Source of the DNA: an uncultured Eubacteriales bacterium
GTDB lineage: Bacteria; Bacillota; Clostridia; Oscillospirales; CAG-272
Length of the DNA: 37,292 bases
NCBI GenBank assembly: GCA_905205065.1
Contig: CAJLCI010000025.1
Coordinates: forward strand, 1-37,292
Reading direction: 5' to 3'
This document shows positions 8,088 through 16,152 of this stretch, piece by piece. Each line of letters starts with the position of its first letter. Within the stretch, counting starts at the first letter, position 1. The translations under genes and the position numbers were made by a program. The notes beneath the pieces were generated by a model. The model searched no databases. It saw only the letters and a program-made list of their open reading frames with translations, and had not been told where the DNA came from.

Positions 8088-8933
8088 TTATCTTATTCCG
8101 TCACGCTGCAGGCACGCCTCAAAGAGTACGACGGCAGCGGCGGCGGAAACATTAAGAGAATTTATTTTCCCTTTCATATCAACAGAAACAGCAAAATCAC
8201 ATTTTGAGCGCAAAAGCGGGGATATTCCCTCTCCCTCGCTTCCGAAGACAAAAGCGGCGGGCCCGTGCACATCGGTTTTATGTATAGCCTGCCCGTCAGC
8301 CTCCGCGGCATAAATCCATAGACCGGCCTTTTTAAGCTCATCGACAGCTAATGTAAGATTTGATACCTTCGCAACGGCCATATATTCAAGCGCGCCGGCT
8401 GAAGCTTTCTCAACTGCGGCAGAGAGAAGCGCAGACCTTCTTTTCGGAATTATTACGCCATGTACGCCGGCACACTCGGCCGTTCGTATTATAGCGCCCA
8501 AATTATACGGGTCTTCAATTCCGTCAAGTATCACGACAAAAGGCGCTTCATTTCTTTCCTCAGCTATACGGAGAATATCACTGATACCAACATAATCCTT
8601 AGCCGCCGCGACAGCAACAACTCCCTGATGAGCGCTGCCCCCGCTAAGCCGGTCAAGTCCGGAACGCTCCGTCTCTATGATTGGAATCCCACGTGCGGCC
8701 GCCTCGGAAACAATCAGTTTTGCAGAACCTTCAAGCTCGCCCTTTTTTACATAAAGCTTGTCTATACAGCGGCCGGATTTAAGAAGTTCAATCACGGCAT
8801 TTCTTCCGGCGACCACACCCTCCGGCACCTCCGCTTTGCTTTCAGCTGTTTTGTATCCCACAGAATTAAAATTTTCTCGTCTGTTCAAGCGTTTCCCCGG
8901 TTTTCCGCCGCGGTTATATCCATTACTATACAT
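8088..8933 (-). CDS. rlmB: 23S rRNA (guanosine-2'-O-)-methyltransferase RlmB / TrmH-family (SpoU) enzyme
   Basis: A 281-residue SpoU methyltransferase. After a basic Gly/Arg N-terminal stretch, residues from about 40 form the substrate-binding domain (VVAGRNAVIELLKSG). The SPOUT catalytic domain shows all three motifs: NLGAIIRTAECAGVHGVIIP (motif 1), FVFGSEGEGISPLLRSKCD (motif 2) and INSLNVSAAAAVVLFE (motif 3). The family 2'-O-methylates G2251 in the 23S peptidyl-transferase loop, using SAM. The ribosome site AAAAGG lies about 12 bp before the ATG. A good promoter at 9066-9094 gives an untranslated leader of about 130 nt. A SigH-like gene lies upstream, and rlmB and sigH are also near each other in Bacillus, though in a different order. 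Confidence 0.93.
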   Translation of the reverse strand: MYSNGYNRGGKPGKRLNRRENFNSVGYKTAESKAEVPEGVVAGRNAVIELLKSGRCIDKLYVKKGELEGSAKLIVSEAAARGIPIIETERSGLDRLSGGSAHQGVVAVAAAKDYVGISDILRIAEERNEAPFVVILDGIEDPYNLGAIIRTAECAGVHGVIIPKRRSALLSAAVEKASAGALEYMAVAKVSNLTLAVDELKKAGLWIYAAEADGQAIHKTDVHGPAAFVFGSEGEGISPLLRSKCDFAVSVDMKGKINSLNVSAAAAVVLFEACLQRDGIR

Positions 8934-9065
8934 ATTTTAATGACCATACCTTTTAATTAATCCGCAGCTTAATCCGCAGACTGACCTTTTCCGCCGATAT
9001 ATAAATTTAATTACACTGCGGTATTCGAAGCTGTTCGCCGTTTGTTTTTTTATATAATTATTTAG

Positions 9066-9094
9066 ATTATATCATATTTTTTTCAATTTGTATA
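9066..9094 (-). promoter_or_regulatory. Probable promoter of rlmB
   Basis: Minus strand: TATACA (9089-9094), 17-bp spacer, then TATAAT (9066-9071) preceded by TG, an extended -10. The -35 matches consensus at four of six positions. The remainder of the 8934-9285 spacer holds only the zinc-ribbon gene terminator and AT-rich sequence. Confidence 0.6.
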
Positions 9095-9195
9095 TAGCAA
9101 AAAATGAATTTTATTTTTTTCAACTCAAAAAAGTTAAATATCCTCCTTAAATATATGTGTATCATCAAATAAAGATTAAAAAATAAAGAAAGCAA

Positions 9196-9228
9196 AACAC
9201 AAAAAGGACGTATCTGCGGATACGCCCT
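9196..9228 (-). terminator. Rho-independent terminator of the zinc-ribbon gene
   Basis: On the minus strand the stem GGGCGTATC / GATACGTCC with loop CGCA is followed by TTTTTGTGTTTT. It begins about 60 bp after the stop codon at 9286. Confidence 0.88.
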
Positions 9229-9285
9229 AACCTTATAAATTAAATACAGAGACAATATACTGCTCCGTCTCAATTACTGACTTAA

Positions 9286-9558
9286 TTACTGCTTTCTTGC
9301 CGCGTAACACTCGCTGCAGTAAACAGGTCTGTCGTTTGTGGGTTCAAAGGGAACCTTAGCCTCTTTTCCGCAATCAGCGCATACGGTTGTAAAGTACTCT
9401 CTCGGCGTTTTTCCGCCGTTCTTTCTTGCATCGCGGCATGATTTGCATCTCTGAGGTTCATTCTGAAAACCCTTTTCTGCATAAAACTCCTGTTCGCCTG
9501 CTGTAAAAACAAATTCCTCGCCGCAGTCCCTGCACTTTAATACCTTATCTTCGTACAT
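9286..9558 (-). CDS. Small double zinc-ribbon protein
   Basis: From the ATG at 9558 the protein has 90 residues, starting MYEDKVLKCRDCGEEFVFTAGEQEFY. It has two CxxC pairs in each half (CRDC ... CKSC and CADC ... CSEC), each likely to bind one zinc. The ending RPVYCSECYAARK is typical of the probable zinc-ribbon domain family common in Clostridia. GAGG sits 8 bp before this ATG; the frame continues upstream to 9609 but lacks a comparable ribosome site and conserved sequence. It lies between the SigH-like gene and rlmB on the same strand and has its own terminator. The function is unknown; nucleic-acid binding is only a guess from the fold. Confidence 0.85.
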   Translation of the reverse strand: MYEDKVLKCRDCGEEFVFTAGEQEFYAEKGFQNEPQRCKSCRDARKNGGKTPREYFTTVCADCGKEAKVPFEPTNDRPVYCSECYAARKQ

Positions 9559-9851
9559 GTCATTTACCTCGCTTCTGTTAATTGATGCTGAATATTTACC
9601 TTTGCCCAAGACGGAATCACACCGTCACCTTTGTACTGGGATCTGCGCACATTTCAAGAATTTTCCGGATAGAAATCCCACCGATTTAATGCAAGCTATT
9701 TTTCGTTTCATCTCGATAGTCCTTCGCACATAAGCAACCTGGTTACTCACGCGCCCGCAGAATAAGGACAGAACAAAACCCTGACCTGATCACTGAACCC
9801 TTTTATAAAACAACGCTCTATTTAAGCTACTCGGGCATATCGTTTACCGTT
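9559..9851. other. Intergenic region without recognised gene
   Basis: About 290 bp between the zinc-ribbon and sigma-factor genes. I see short inverted repeats (for example GCAACC-T-GGTTAC near 9738-9751) but no promoter with both boxes, no open frame and no riboswitch I recognise. Confidence 0.4.
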
Positions 9852-10454
9852 TCAGTCCGCACCGTGACTTTTTTCATTATATAGTTTTCTGATTTTCGAG
9901 CGAATTCTGCAAATCGCATTTTCAACCGACTTGCGTTCGCGTCCCGTTTTTTCTGCGATTTCCTCCGCTCCGAGTCCACTAAGATATAATTTGAAAACAC
10001 TCCTTTCATAGTCTGTAAGTCTCACCGAAATTTCCGCAATTGTCGAACGGTACATCTCCGAAGTCACTGCTATTGATGCCGGATCCTCATGATAATCCGA
10101 GCAAAGCATATCCGAGACGAAGATAAAGCCATCACCTTCACCGCCCGGCTTTATTGCGCTTTCCCGAAAAATCCGTTTTTCACGTCTGAGAATAGAAATG
10201 ATCCGATTCTTGATGCATGTTCCCGCAAATAAACCGAATGTAACCTTGTTTTGGCGGCAGTTATATGCACATGCTGCCGAATAGAGTGCGATTTCAGCCT
10301 CCTGACGAAAATCCTCAATATCGAAACGACGATCATTCAGGTATCTTCTGAGCAAAGAGTCAATAAGAGGCGCGTACCGCATGCTAAGTCTCTCAAAAGC
10401 GTCAGCATCCCCGGATTTAACGTCTGTCAACAGTTTTGCAAGAACCTCTTCCAC
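9852..10454 (-). CDS. RNA polymerase sigma factor, SigH-like (sigma-70 family)
   Basis: The protein has 201 residues from a GTG at 10454. Region 2 is DIEDFRQEAEIALYSAACAYNCRQNKVTFGLFAGTCIKNRIISILRREKR, close to the SigH pattern in which the core-binding and -10 recognition parts run together. Region 4 at the C-terminus (LTDYERSVFKLYLSGLGAEEIAEKTGRERKSVENAICRIRSKIRKL) carries the helix-turn-helix for the -35 element. In spore-formers SigH directs early sporulation genes; spoVG, a SigH target in Bacillus, is also in this window. The start is inferred from AGAGGAAAC immediately before GTG; a longer frame to 10532 begins with TTG and has no ribosome site. A strong promoter lies at 10598-10625. 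It could instead be another alternative sigma factor. Confidence 0.82.
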   Translation of the reverse strand: MEEVLAKLLTDVKSGDADAFERLSMRYAPLIDSLLRRYLNDRRFDIEDFRQEAEIALYSAACAYNCRQNKVTFGLFAGTCIKNRIISILRREKRIFRESAIKPGGEGDGFIFVSDMLCSDYHEDPASIAVTSEMYRSTIAEISVRLTDYERSVFKLYLSGLGAEEIAEKTGRERKSVENAICRIRSKIRKLYNEKSHGAD

Positions 10455-10597
10455 GTTTCCTCTATCCTTCCAAAAAACCGCCCGGCAGGCCAACCGCCTG
10501 AAATTAACAGTAAATACCGCACTGCGGCGCAAACATTATGCAATAAATTAAAACGCCAATCATTCTGCAAAGTTACCTTACAGAACTCTTTGTATTA

Positions 10598-10625
10598 ATT
10601 ATACCATATTATGTAATAAAGTCAA
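10598..10625 (-). promoter_or_regulatory. Promoter of the SigH-like gene
   Basis: Minus strand: TTGACT (10620-10625), 16-bp spacer, TATAAT (10598-10603). The implied leader before the GTG at 10454 is about 135 nt. Confidence 0.75.
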
Positions 10626-10708
10626 TAGCTTTTTTCAAAGAAAATTTAAAATATGCAATATTTTTCTGTATTTTACACAAGTTTTTTATTTGATGCGTTT
10701 TTATTATG

Positions 10709-10740
10709 AAAAAAATGCCGAATCAATTACTGATTCGACA
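10709..10740 (-). terminator. Rho-independent terminator of the DUF4364 gene
   Basis: Minus strand: stem TGTCGAATCA / TGATTCGGCA with loop GTAAT, followed by TTTTTTT. It lies 70 bp downstream of the stop codon at 10811. Confidence 0.9.
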
Positions 10741-10810
10741 TTTAAATCAACCAAAATAAAACTGTTTTCCTTATAAATAAAAGCTTTTCACACACAGCTT
10801 TCATATATTT

Positions 10811-11356
10811 TTACTCAAGAAGATAATTAACCTCTCCGGACAAAAGTGCAAGAATTCCCCGATAACATATCTCAGGCTTATCGGAAAAATTGTATTTCAT
10901 CTTTTCAAGTTCAATCTTATTGTCCACAATCAGTTCCAGATGAAGCGTCTCTTCGTGCTGATCAACAATCGAACAAACAAACGTATACCGTCCGTCATCC
11001 CTTTGCGATGAACTGCACTTGATCTCCGAGCCGCGCTTCTTGAATGAAAGGAGACGGAGAGCGCTTTTAAGACTTTTGTCGCGGATAATTCCAAGCAAAT
11101 TGCCCTCTAAATTATCGGAAACCTGCTTTCCCTGCTCTGTAATTATATACATGTCGCTGTTATCCTTCTTGATTTCGGCAATATTTCCTGTGTCAAGAAG
11201 TTCCCCGAAGCATTCTACAAAATCAAAATATCCGACGACGCCGTCCTGCACAACAATATCATTCAGATTTTCAAATTCAAGAGGATACCCGACATTCCGC
11301 ATAAGATAAAGTATGAATATTTTTATATCATTTTTATCCTTTAGAGCCGCCTGCAT
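10811..11356 (-). CDS. DUF4364 family protein
   Basis: The protein has 181 residues with the DUF4364 pattern: an N-terminal winged-helix-like part (DIKIFILYLMRNVGYPLEFENLNDIVVQDGVVGYFDFVECFGELLDTGNI ... YIITEQGK) and a C-terminal beta-rich part ending in GILALLSGEVNYLLE. The N-terminal part resembles small DNA-binding regulators, so a regulatory role is plausible but unproven. AAAGGA lies about 10 bp before the ATG. The gene follows the peptide-binding lipoprotein gene on the same strand after a 180-bp spacer rich in inverted repeats, and has its own strong terminator. Confidence 0.85.
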   Translation of the reverse strand: MQAALKDKNDIKIFILYLMRNVGYPLEFENLNDIVVQDGVVGYFDFVECFGELLDTGNIAEIKKDNSDMYIITEQGKQVSDNLEGNLLGIIRDKSLKSALRLLSFKKRGSEIKCSSSQRDDGRYTFVCSIVDQHEETLHLELIVDNKIELEKMKYNFSDKPEICYRGILALLSGEVNYLLE

Positions 11357-11404
11357 ATTAGTTTATTCCTTTCTGAAATCAGTTAAAACTATATTCAGCA
11401 GCAA

Positions 11405-11530
11405 AACCCCGGCTGTACGGCAAAGGCAGTAATTCCATCACGGGGCGGTGCGGGCGGATTTTACCGCCTCCGTTATTTGTAAACGGCCGCCAACTGTGAA
11501 AGTAAAAACAGTAAAGACGGCCGTTTGTTT
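11405..11530. other. Cluster of inverted repeats between two genes
   Basis: Three hairpins follow each other: CCCCG ... CGGGG (about 11407-11443), GGCGG-ATTTTA-CCGCC (about 11454-11469) and AAACGGCCG ... CGGCCGTTT (about 11481-11527). The last is followed by TTTTTC on the plus strand only; the first is followed by TTTT on the minus strand. They may terminate the lipoprotein transcript. I see no known riboswitch. Confidence 0.45.
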
Positions 11531-11538
11531 TTCAAGAA

Positions 11539-13278
11539 TCAGTCTGCTGCTTCCTCGACGTAATTCTTCCAGTTCAGCTTACTGAAGTTACGGAACGACC
11601 AATACGAAGTAAGCGAACCCTTATGCGATAATTCCTTGCTCATAAGATAATAGTCCTGATATACAAACAACGGCATAACCGGCATATCACTCGCAAGCAT
11701 TTTTTCTGCTTCAAGGAGAATCTGTGCCCTTGCTTCGGAATCTGTCTCAGCATAAGCGCGTTCTATAATCTCGTCATATGCTTCGCTGGTGTAGCCCGTA
11801 ATATGCGGCTGGCTTTCAAAATCGCCTGTTTTTGCCGCCTCGGCAAGATCAAGCGCAGAGCCGGAGTAGTCTTTATCAAAAGGAGCCAAAGTAGACCAAG
11901 CATCTGTTGACAGGCTTTGCCAATCTATAGCGATTACATCAAAGTCTCCCGACATATAAGCCTCGTTAAATCTGTCTCTGTAAAGGTCATAGTCATTCTC
12001 GCTGTAAAATCTTACGCCGAGAGTTTTTAAACTTACATTAAATCCAAGCTTTTCCCACTGTTCAACACAGTATTCGGCCACCGCAATATCAACCTCGTTG
12101 TCGCGGGTCAGAACTGTAAAGCTTTTTGTGCTTGCATTTTTTGTAAGCTCCTTGGCCTGTTCGACATCATATGAAAACAGGTTTCCGTTAGTCTCACGGA
12201 AATCACTTTTTCCCACGGATGCCGCGCCGGAGGGCACAAATCCCTCGGCAGCCTTGGCAAAGGTTACAATTTCCGCTACGGCCTCACGGTCAATCGCCAT
12301 CGAAAGCCCGAGTCTGACATCTGGATCATCGAACGGCGCTTTATTTGTATTAAAGAAATAAGTATGCGTATTATATGTATCCTGAGTTACGGCATCGTCA
12401 GCATACTCAGCTCTGTTTGCAAGAGGAATTTCACTTATATAGAGTATCTCGCCGTTTTTATAAAGCTCAAGCTGCTCCTCTGATGTAAGCTCCCAGTCTG
12501 TCGTAAGGCGGTACGGAGTGACATACTTATCGACCGCATCCTTATCTACATTTCTGTAGTAATAAATATTGCGTTCAAGAATAAAAGCCTTGCCGTCACC
12601 GGTTTTAGTATTCTCTTCCGGACGGAAGGTACGGACGGTAAAAGGTCCGTTTGTCACAAGAATAGTTGTATTCGACGACCAGTCTGTCGCCTTGCTTACA
12701 ATGTCCTCGCGAAGAGGATACAGAGCGGGGCTTGCGCACAGCTCCAGAAAGGCCTCCGGATCAATATCTCTCGAAAAACTGATCTGAAGAACATCCGTAT
12801 CGGCTGAGCAAATTCCGAGATCATCGACCGACACGTCTCCTGATTTAACTTCTTTGGCATTTTTCAAATCCATAAGCAAAGCGGCGGCCTCGCACTGAAA
12901 TTCCGGCTCCATAATCCGTTTCCATGCATATACAAAATCATCAGCCGTGACGCTTCTTGCATCGCTCCACTGTGTGGACTTAAGCTCTATCTCCAGTATA
13001 TAGCTTCCGGTATCGGCATTGGAAGTATAGGTGTATTTTTTCAGAAGTGCGTTTTCAACCTTACCCTTACTGTTAATTCTGGTAAGACCCTCATAAATCA
13101 TTCCGATAACTTTAAGTGCGGCTTCATCGTTCAAAGACAGCGCGGGATCAAAGCTGGAAATCGGAGACGAAATATAAACCGGGATAACAGGTCCGTTTCC
13201 TTCTGTACCGCTGCCGCAGCTTGTAAACACACACATCATCATAACCGCGCAGAGCAGTAAAGATATGACTCTTTTCAT
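11539..13278 (-). CDS. Peptide ABC transporter substrate-binding lipoprotein (SBP_bac_5 / OppA-like)
   Basis: From the ATG at 13278 the protein has 579 residues. It starts MKRVISLLLCAVMMMCVFTSC, a lipoprotein signal peptide with the modified Cys at residue 21. The body is a family-5 solute-binding protein: SSFDPALSLNDEAALKVIGMIYEGLTRIN, ITADDFVYAWKR-like VTADDFVYAWKRIMEP, the central NTNKAPFDDPDVRLGLSMAIDREAV, and the C-terminal MLASDMPVMPLFVYQDYYL. Such proteins deliver oligopeptides to an ABC importer; no permease or ATPase gene is nearby, so this is an orphan. AGGAGG lies 12 bp before the chosen ATG; the frame extends 29 codons further without a signal sequence. The promoter is at 13337-13365, divergent from gpr. 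Confidence 0.9.
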   Translation of the reverse strand: MKRVISLLLCAVMMMCVFTSCGSGTEGNGPVIPVYISSPISSFDPALSLNDEAALKVIGMIYEGLTRINSKGKVENALLKKYTYTSNADTGSYILEIELKSTQWSDARSVTADDFVYAWKRIMEPEFQCEAAALLMDLKNAKEVKSGDVSVDDLGICSADTDVLQISFSRDIDPEAFLELCASPALYPLREDIVSKATDWSSNTTILVTNGPFTVRTFRPEENTKTGDGKAFILERNIYYYRNVDKDAVDKYVTPYRLTTDWELTSEEQLELYKNGEILYISEIPLANRAEYADDAVTQDTYNTHTYFFNTNKAPFDDPDVRLGLSMAIDREAVAEIVTFAKAAEGFVPSGAASVGKSDFRETNGNLFSYDVEQAKELTKNASTKSFTVLTRDNEVDIAVAEYCVEQWEKLGFNVSLKTLGVRFYSENDYDLYRDRFNEAYMSGDFDVIAIDWQSLSTDAWSTLAPFDKDYSGSALDLAEAAKTGDFESQPHITGYTSEAYDEIIERAYAETDSEARAQILLEAEKMLASDMPVMPLFVYQDYYLMSKELSHKGSLTSYWSFRNFSKLNWKNYVEEAAD

Positions 13279-13336
13279 ATTAATAAATTTCCTCCTGTAA
13301 CAATCGTGCGGACAAAGCCGTAATAAACCAATTTCC

Positions 13337-13365
13337 ATTATACCATTTATTTTATAATTTATCAA
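13337..13365 (-). promoter_or_regulatory. Promoter of the peptide-binding lipoprotein gene
   Basis: Minus strand: TTGATA (13360-13365), 17-bp spacer, TATAAT (13337-13342). It lies about 60 bp upstream of the lipoprotein ATG. Confidence 0.8.
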
Positions 13366-13544
13366 TGGTTTATTTCATGTATTTGTAAACTTTTTTAAAC
13401 CTCGGTAATCACTAAAACAGATCAGTGAGGGGGGTAATTTCCCATTCAAAAATTTATCACCGGATTTTTTGCTTAACCGGAATTTCGTCTTTTACAGCCG
13501 TCAATAATATTCACATAAAACATATGAAAGGAATGCCTGTAAAC

Positions 13545-14525
13545 ATGAAAGAAACATGCGAAAAAGAAGAACAGTCAAAATATATACGTACTGACCTTGC
13601 GGCGGAATGCTATCCTCCGGCCGCCGCTGACACCGACGAAGAAAAAAAAACAGAGCAGGATTTTGACGGACTTATATACAAGGTAAAGGAAAGCAAAGGA
13701 ATTAAAATTACCGAGCTTGAAGTAACAAGCAAAGCCGGAGAAGAAAAGATAGGAAAGCCGCTCGGACGGTATATTACGGCGGAAATCGGCCGTCTGTGGC
13801 AGAAAGGAAAGACCGAGCAGGAAAAAACTGCGGAAATACTTGCGCAGATTCTCAGCTCTCTCATCTCAGATTCAGTAAAAAAATCGGGAATAAAAACAAC
13901 CGTTCGGGAGGACGGATCAATAGACTGCGGCACGGTACTCATCGTCGGTCTCGGAAATAGGTTTGTAACCGCCGACGCCATAGGACCGCTTGCCGTGGAC
14001 GGCATAACCGTGACAAGGCATATAAAACTGTCGGACAAAGAACTTTTCGGCAAGCTCGGCGCGTCCGAAACCGCCGCGATTGCTCCCGGCGTCGCAGGGC
14101 AAACAGGAATTGAAACCTCGGAGCTTGTAAAAAGTACGGCAAAAAGTATATCTCCGTCCGTCATCATTGCAATAGATGCGCTTGCGGCAAGATCAACCGA
14201 GAGATTGGGAACAACGGTTCAGCTGTGTGATACCGGTATATCGCCCGGCTCAGGAATTGGTAATTTCCGCGGGGCAATTAATTATAAAACGCTCGGCATT
14301 CCGGTAATCGCAATAGGAGTTCCGACTATTGTCGATTCTTCGACGCTCGTCTATGATGCTTTGTCACAAGCCGGAATTGAAAATATACCGCCGGAACTTG
14401 AAAAAATTCTTGAAAACGGCCGCAGCTTTTTTGTTTCATTAAAGGAAAGCGATGAGGCCACAAAAACTCTGTCAAAGCTGATCGGAGATATGATTGGAAT
14501 TGTATTCGGAACACATTTTGATTAA
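13545..14525 (+). CDS. gpr: GPR endopeptidase (germination protease for small acid-soluble spore proteins)
   Basis: From the ATG at 13545 the protein has 326 residues. IRTDLAAE near the N-terminus is the conserved zymogen-processing region, which mimics the cleavage site in the small acid-soluble spore proteins. The two conserved aspartates of this A25 family are present in GLGNRFVTADAIGPLAV (D144) and IIAIDALAARS (D211). The protease is made in the forespore and degrades spore-coat DNA-binding proteins at germination. The frame extends upstream to 13425, but AAAGG at 13527-13531 and family length favour 13545. spoIIP follows 252 bp downstream, the same order as in Bacillus. The spacer is a tandem array starting at the stop codon. 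Sigma-F/G control is expected from the family; I could not identify the boxes. Confidence 0.95.
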   Translation: MKETCEKEEQSKYIRTDLAAECYPPAAADTDEEKKTEQDFDGLIYKVKESKGIKITELEVTSKAGEEKIGKPLGRYITAEIGRLWQKGKTEQEKTAEILAQILSSLISDSVKKSGIKTTVREDGSIDCGTVLIVGLGNRFVTADAIGPLAVDGITVTRHIKLSDKELFGKLGASETAAIAPGVAGQTGIETSELVKSTAKSISPSVIIAIDALAARSTERLGTTVQLCDTGISPGSGIGNFRGAINYKTLGIPVIAIGVPTIVDSSTLVYDALSQAGIENIPPELEKILENGRSFFVSLKESDEATKTLSKLIGDMIGIVFGTHFD

Positions 14526-14670
14526 TTTGCCGCGCGCCTAATTTACCATTCGGTTAATTTATCACTCCGTTAATTCTCACTTCGTCAATTCTTATTTCAT
14601 TAATTCTCATTCTGTTAATTTCATGTAGTTAATTGCACGCGGTTAATATCATGCGGTTAATATACACGAT
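14523..14670. repeat. Degenerate TTAATT tandem array between gpr and spoIIP
   Basis: Units beginning TTAATT follow one another from the gpr stop codon onward, for example TTAATTTATCACTCCG, TTAATTCTCACTTCG, TTAATTCTCATTCTG and TTAATTGCACGCGG. The period falls from 16 to 15 to 14 bp along the array, about nine units in all. Stops occur in every frame, so it is not coding. The rest of the spacer (14671-14777) holds an imperfect hairpin near 14732-14752 (TTTTTCTTGAG / CAAGAAAA) and the spoIIP ribosome site. Confidence 0.85.
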
Positions 14671-14777
14671 CAGACATTTTAATACATTTTAATCGTCGAA
14701 TCATATAGCGGCTCCCCCGTGCATATATTTTTCTTGAGAAACAAGAAAACTTCCTGTCTGGAAAGGAAATAAGCAAA

Positions 14778-16016
14778 ATGAACGGAGAAAAAGAACCGGA
14801 TATTATTTATATATCTACACCATACGTCAGAAATACAACAAAGGGAGGACGCCGGGCGCTGCGCTCACTGTGCTGTATGCTCGGCTCCGCCGTATTAGTC
14901 TCGGCATGCATCGTGTCGTTTGCCGACAGCATAGGACTGAGCTTTGCCGCAAAAACCGAATCCGGAAATGCGTCTGAAAATCTTCATGAAGACACCCCGG
15001 AGTACAGTATCGGCGGTAATGCAGTATCCCCCGAAATATCAAATTCAGAAAATGAAAATTCATCATTAAATCCGGAAATAAATACAAATACGGCATCCGA
15101 AACAGATTCCGAAATAGATTCCGAATCCGATCCCAACTCGGAAGCCGAACAGCTTCCGGCAAATGTAGCTTCCGGAAGCCATCAGATAATTACAACTGAC
15201 CTGAGCAGGAATCCCGGAGCGGACATACTAATTGACAACAAGACATCATATACGCCGAATATAAGCGATATGTTAAGCTCTTCATGCGCCGTTTCAGGCT
15301 CAGCCCGCATGGATAATACCGCTCAGGTTACAGTAACCGAGACAGAAAATTCAGTGCTGTACTCCGCAGGAAACCAGCCCCCCGCAGTCCTGATCGTACA
15401 TACTCACGGAACCGAATGCTACAGTCAGAACGGAAGCACGTACAGCGACGCCGAAATCGGCTTTCGGTCAAAAGATACCGAAGAAAATATGATTGCGGTC
15501 GGAAAAAAAACAGCACAGACCTTATCCCAGTTCGGAATTTCAGTTCTGCACTGCACAATCATGCATGACGCCGAATCATACAACGATTCATATAACTACG
15601 CCGCAAAATCCATAAAATCATTCATCGCCCAATATCCGTCAATCTCATACGTGCTTGATCTGCACCGGGACGCTATTCAGTATGAGGACGGCTCAATTGC
15701 GAGACCGACGATAAAAACAGATCTCGGCGATACCGCACAGCTTATGTTTGTAATCGGAACAGATGAACTCGGAGCAAACCATCCGAACTGGGAAAAAAAT
15801 CTCTCGCTTGCGGTCAGACTGCAAAGCGCGCTCAACAGCAAAACCGCAAATCTTGTCCGTCCTATATCTCTGCGCGGAGCAGCATATAACGAACAATACA
15901 CCGACGGATCAATTTTAGTTGAAGTCGGAGCATGCGGAAATACGCTTGCCGAAGCCGAGAATGCGGCTGTGCTTCTTGCTGATACTCTTGCAGGAATAAT
16001 TCTGTCGGGAAAATGA
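14778..16016 (+). CDS. spoIIP: Stage II sporulation protein P
   Basis: A 412-residue SpoIIP. One membrane helix at about residues 30-56 anchors it. Residues 60-135 are an acidic Ser/Glu/Asn linker longer than usual. The C-terminal amidase/endopeptidase domain has HTHGTE (208-213), DLHRD (294-298) and VEVGACGNTLAEA (381-393). The family cleaves peptidoglycan stems and cross-links during engulfment of the forespore, with SpoIID and SpoIIM, which are not in this window. GGAAAGGAAAT lies just before the ATG. It follows gpr as in Bacillus. Its stop codon lies inside a strong hairpin (16015-16048). Confidence 0.95.
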   Translation: MNGEKEPDIIYISTPYVRNTTKGGRRALRSLCCMLGSAVLVSACIVSFADSIGLSFAAKTESGNASENLHEDTPEYSIGGNAVSPEISNSENENSSLNPEINTNTASETDSEIDSESDPNSEAEQLPANVASGSHQIITTDLSRNPGADILIDNKTSYTPNISDMLSSSCAVSGSARMDNTAQVTVTETENSVLYSAGNQPPAVLIVHTHGTECYSQNGSTYSDAEIGFRSKDTEENMIAVGKKTAQTLSQFGISVLHCTIMHDAESYNDSYNYAAKSIKSFIAQYPSISYVLDLHRDAIQYEDGSIARPTIKTDLGDTAQLMFVIGTDELGANHPNWEKNLSLAVRLQSALNSKTANLVRPISLRGAAYNEQYTDGSILVEVGACGNTLAEAENAAVLLADTLAGIILSGK

Positions 16017-16048
16017 GAAGGCAGCACATGGAGCTGTGCTGCCTTCTC
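16015..16048. terminator. Hairpin terminator overlapping the spoIIP stop codon, probably bidirectional
   Basis: A 14-bp perfect stem, GAGAAGGCAGCACA / TGTGCTGCCTTCTC, with a 6-base loop. The T-tract is poor on both sides (ATCATATTTA on the plus strand), so its efficiency as an intrinsic terminator is uncertain. It separates spoIIP from the convergent DUF1846 gene. Confidence 0.6.
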
Positions 16049-16152
16049 ATCATATTTACGGTGTTTTTAACAACGCTGACTATAAGAATCACAAAGGCTG
16101 AAAATACCATCAGCAAGCCGTACACTGACAATATTCCAATATTAAAAGACTT

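Noticed and set aside
9610..9851. Riboswitch-like sequence (GGTGACGGTGTGATTCCGTC on the minus strand) before the zinc-ribbon gene
   Set aside because: It only vaguely recalls a cobalamin riboswitch core; the other conserved blocks are missing and the gene is unrelated to B12.
16010..16125. Minus-strand GTG frame with a hydrophobic start (VYGLLMVFSAFVILIVSVVK) resembling small holin-like toxins, after the DUF1846 stop
   Set aside because: The frame has no stop before the hairpin and runs on opposite to spoIIP for about 87 codons, with no clear ribosome site; family toxins are about 30-40 residues.
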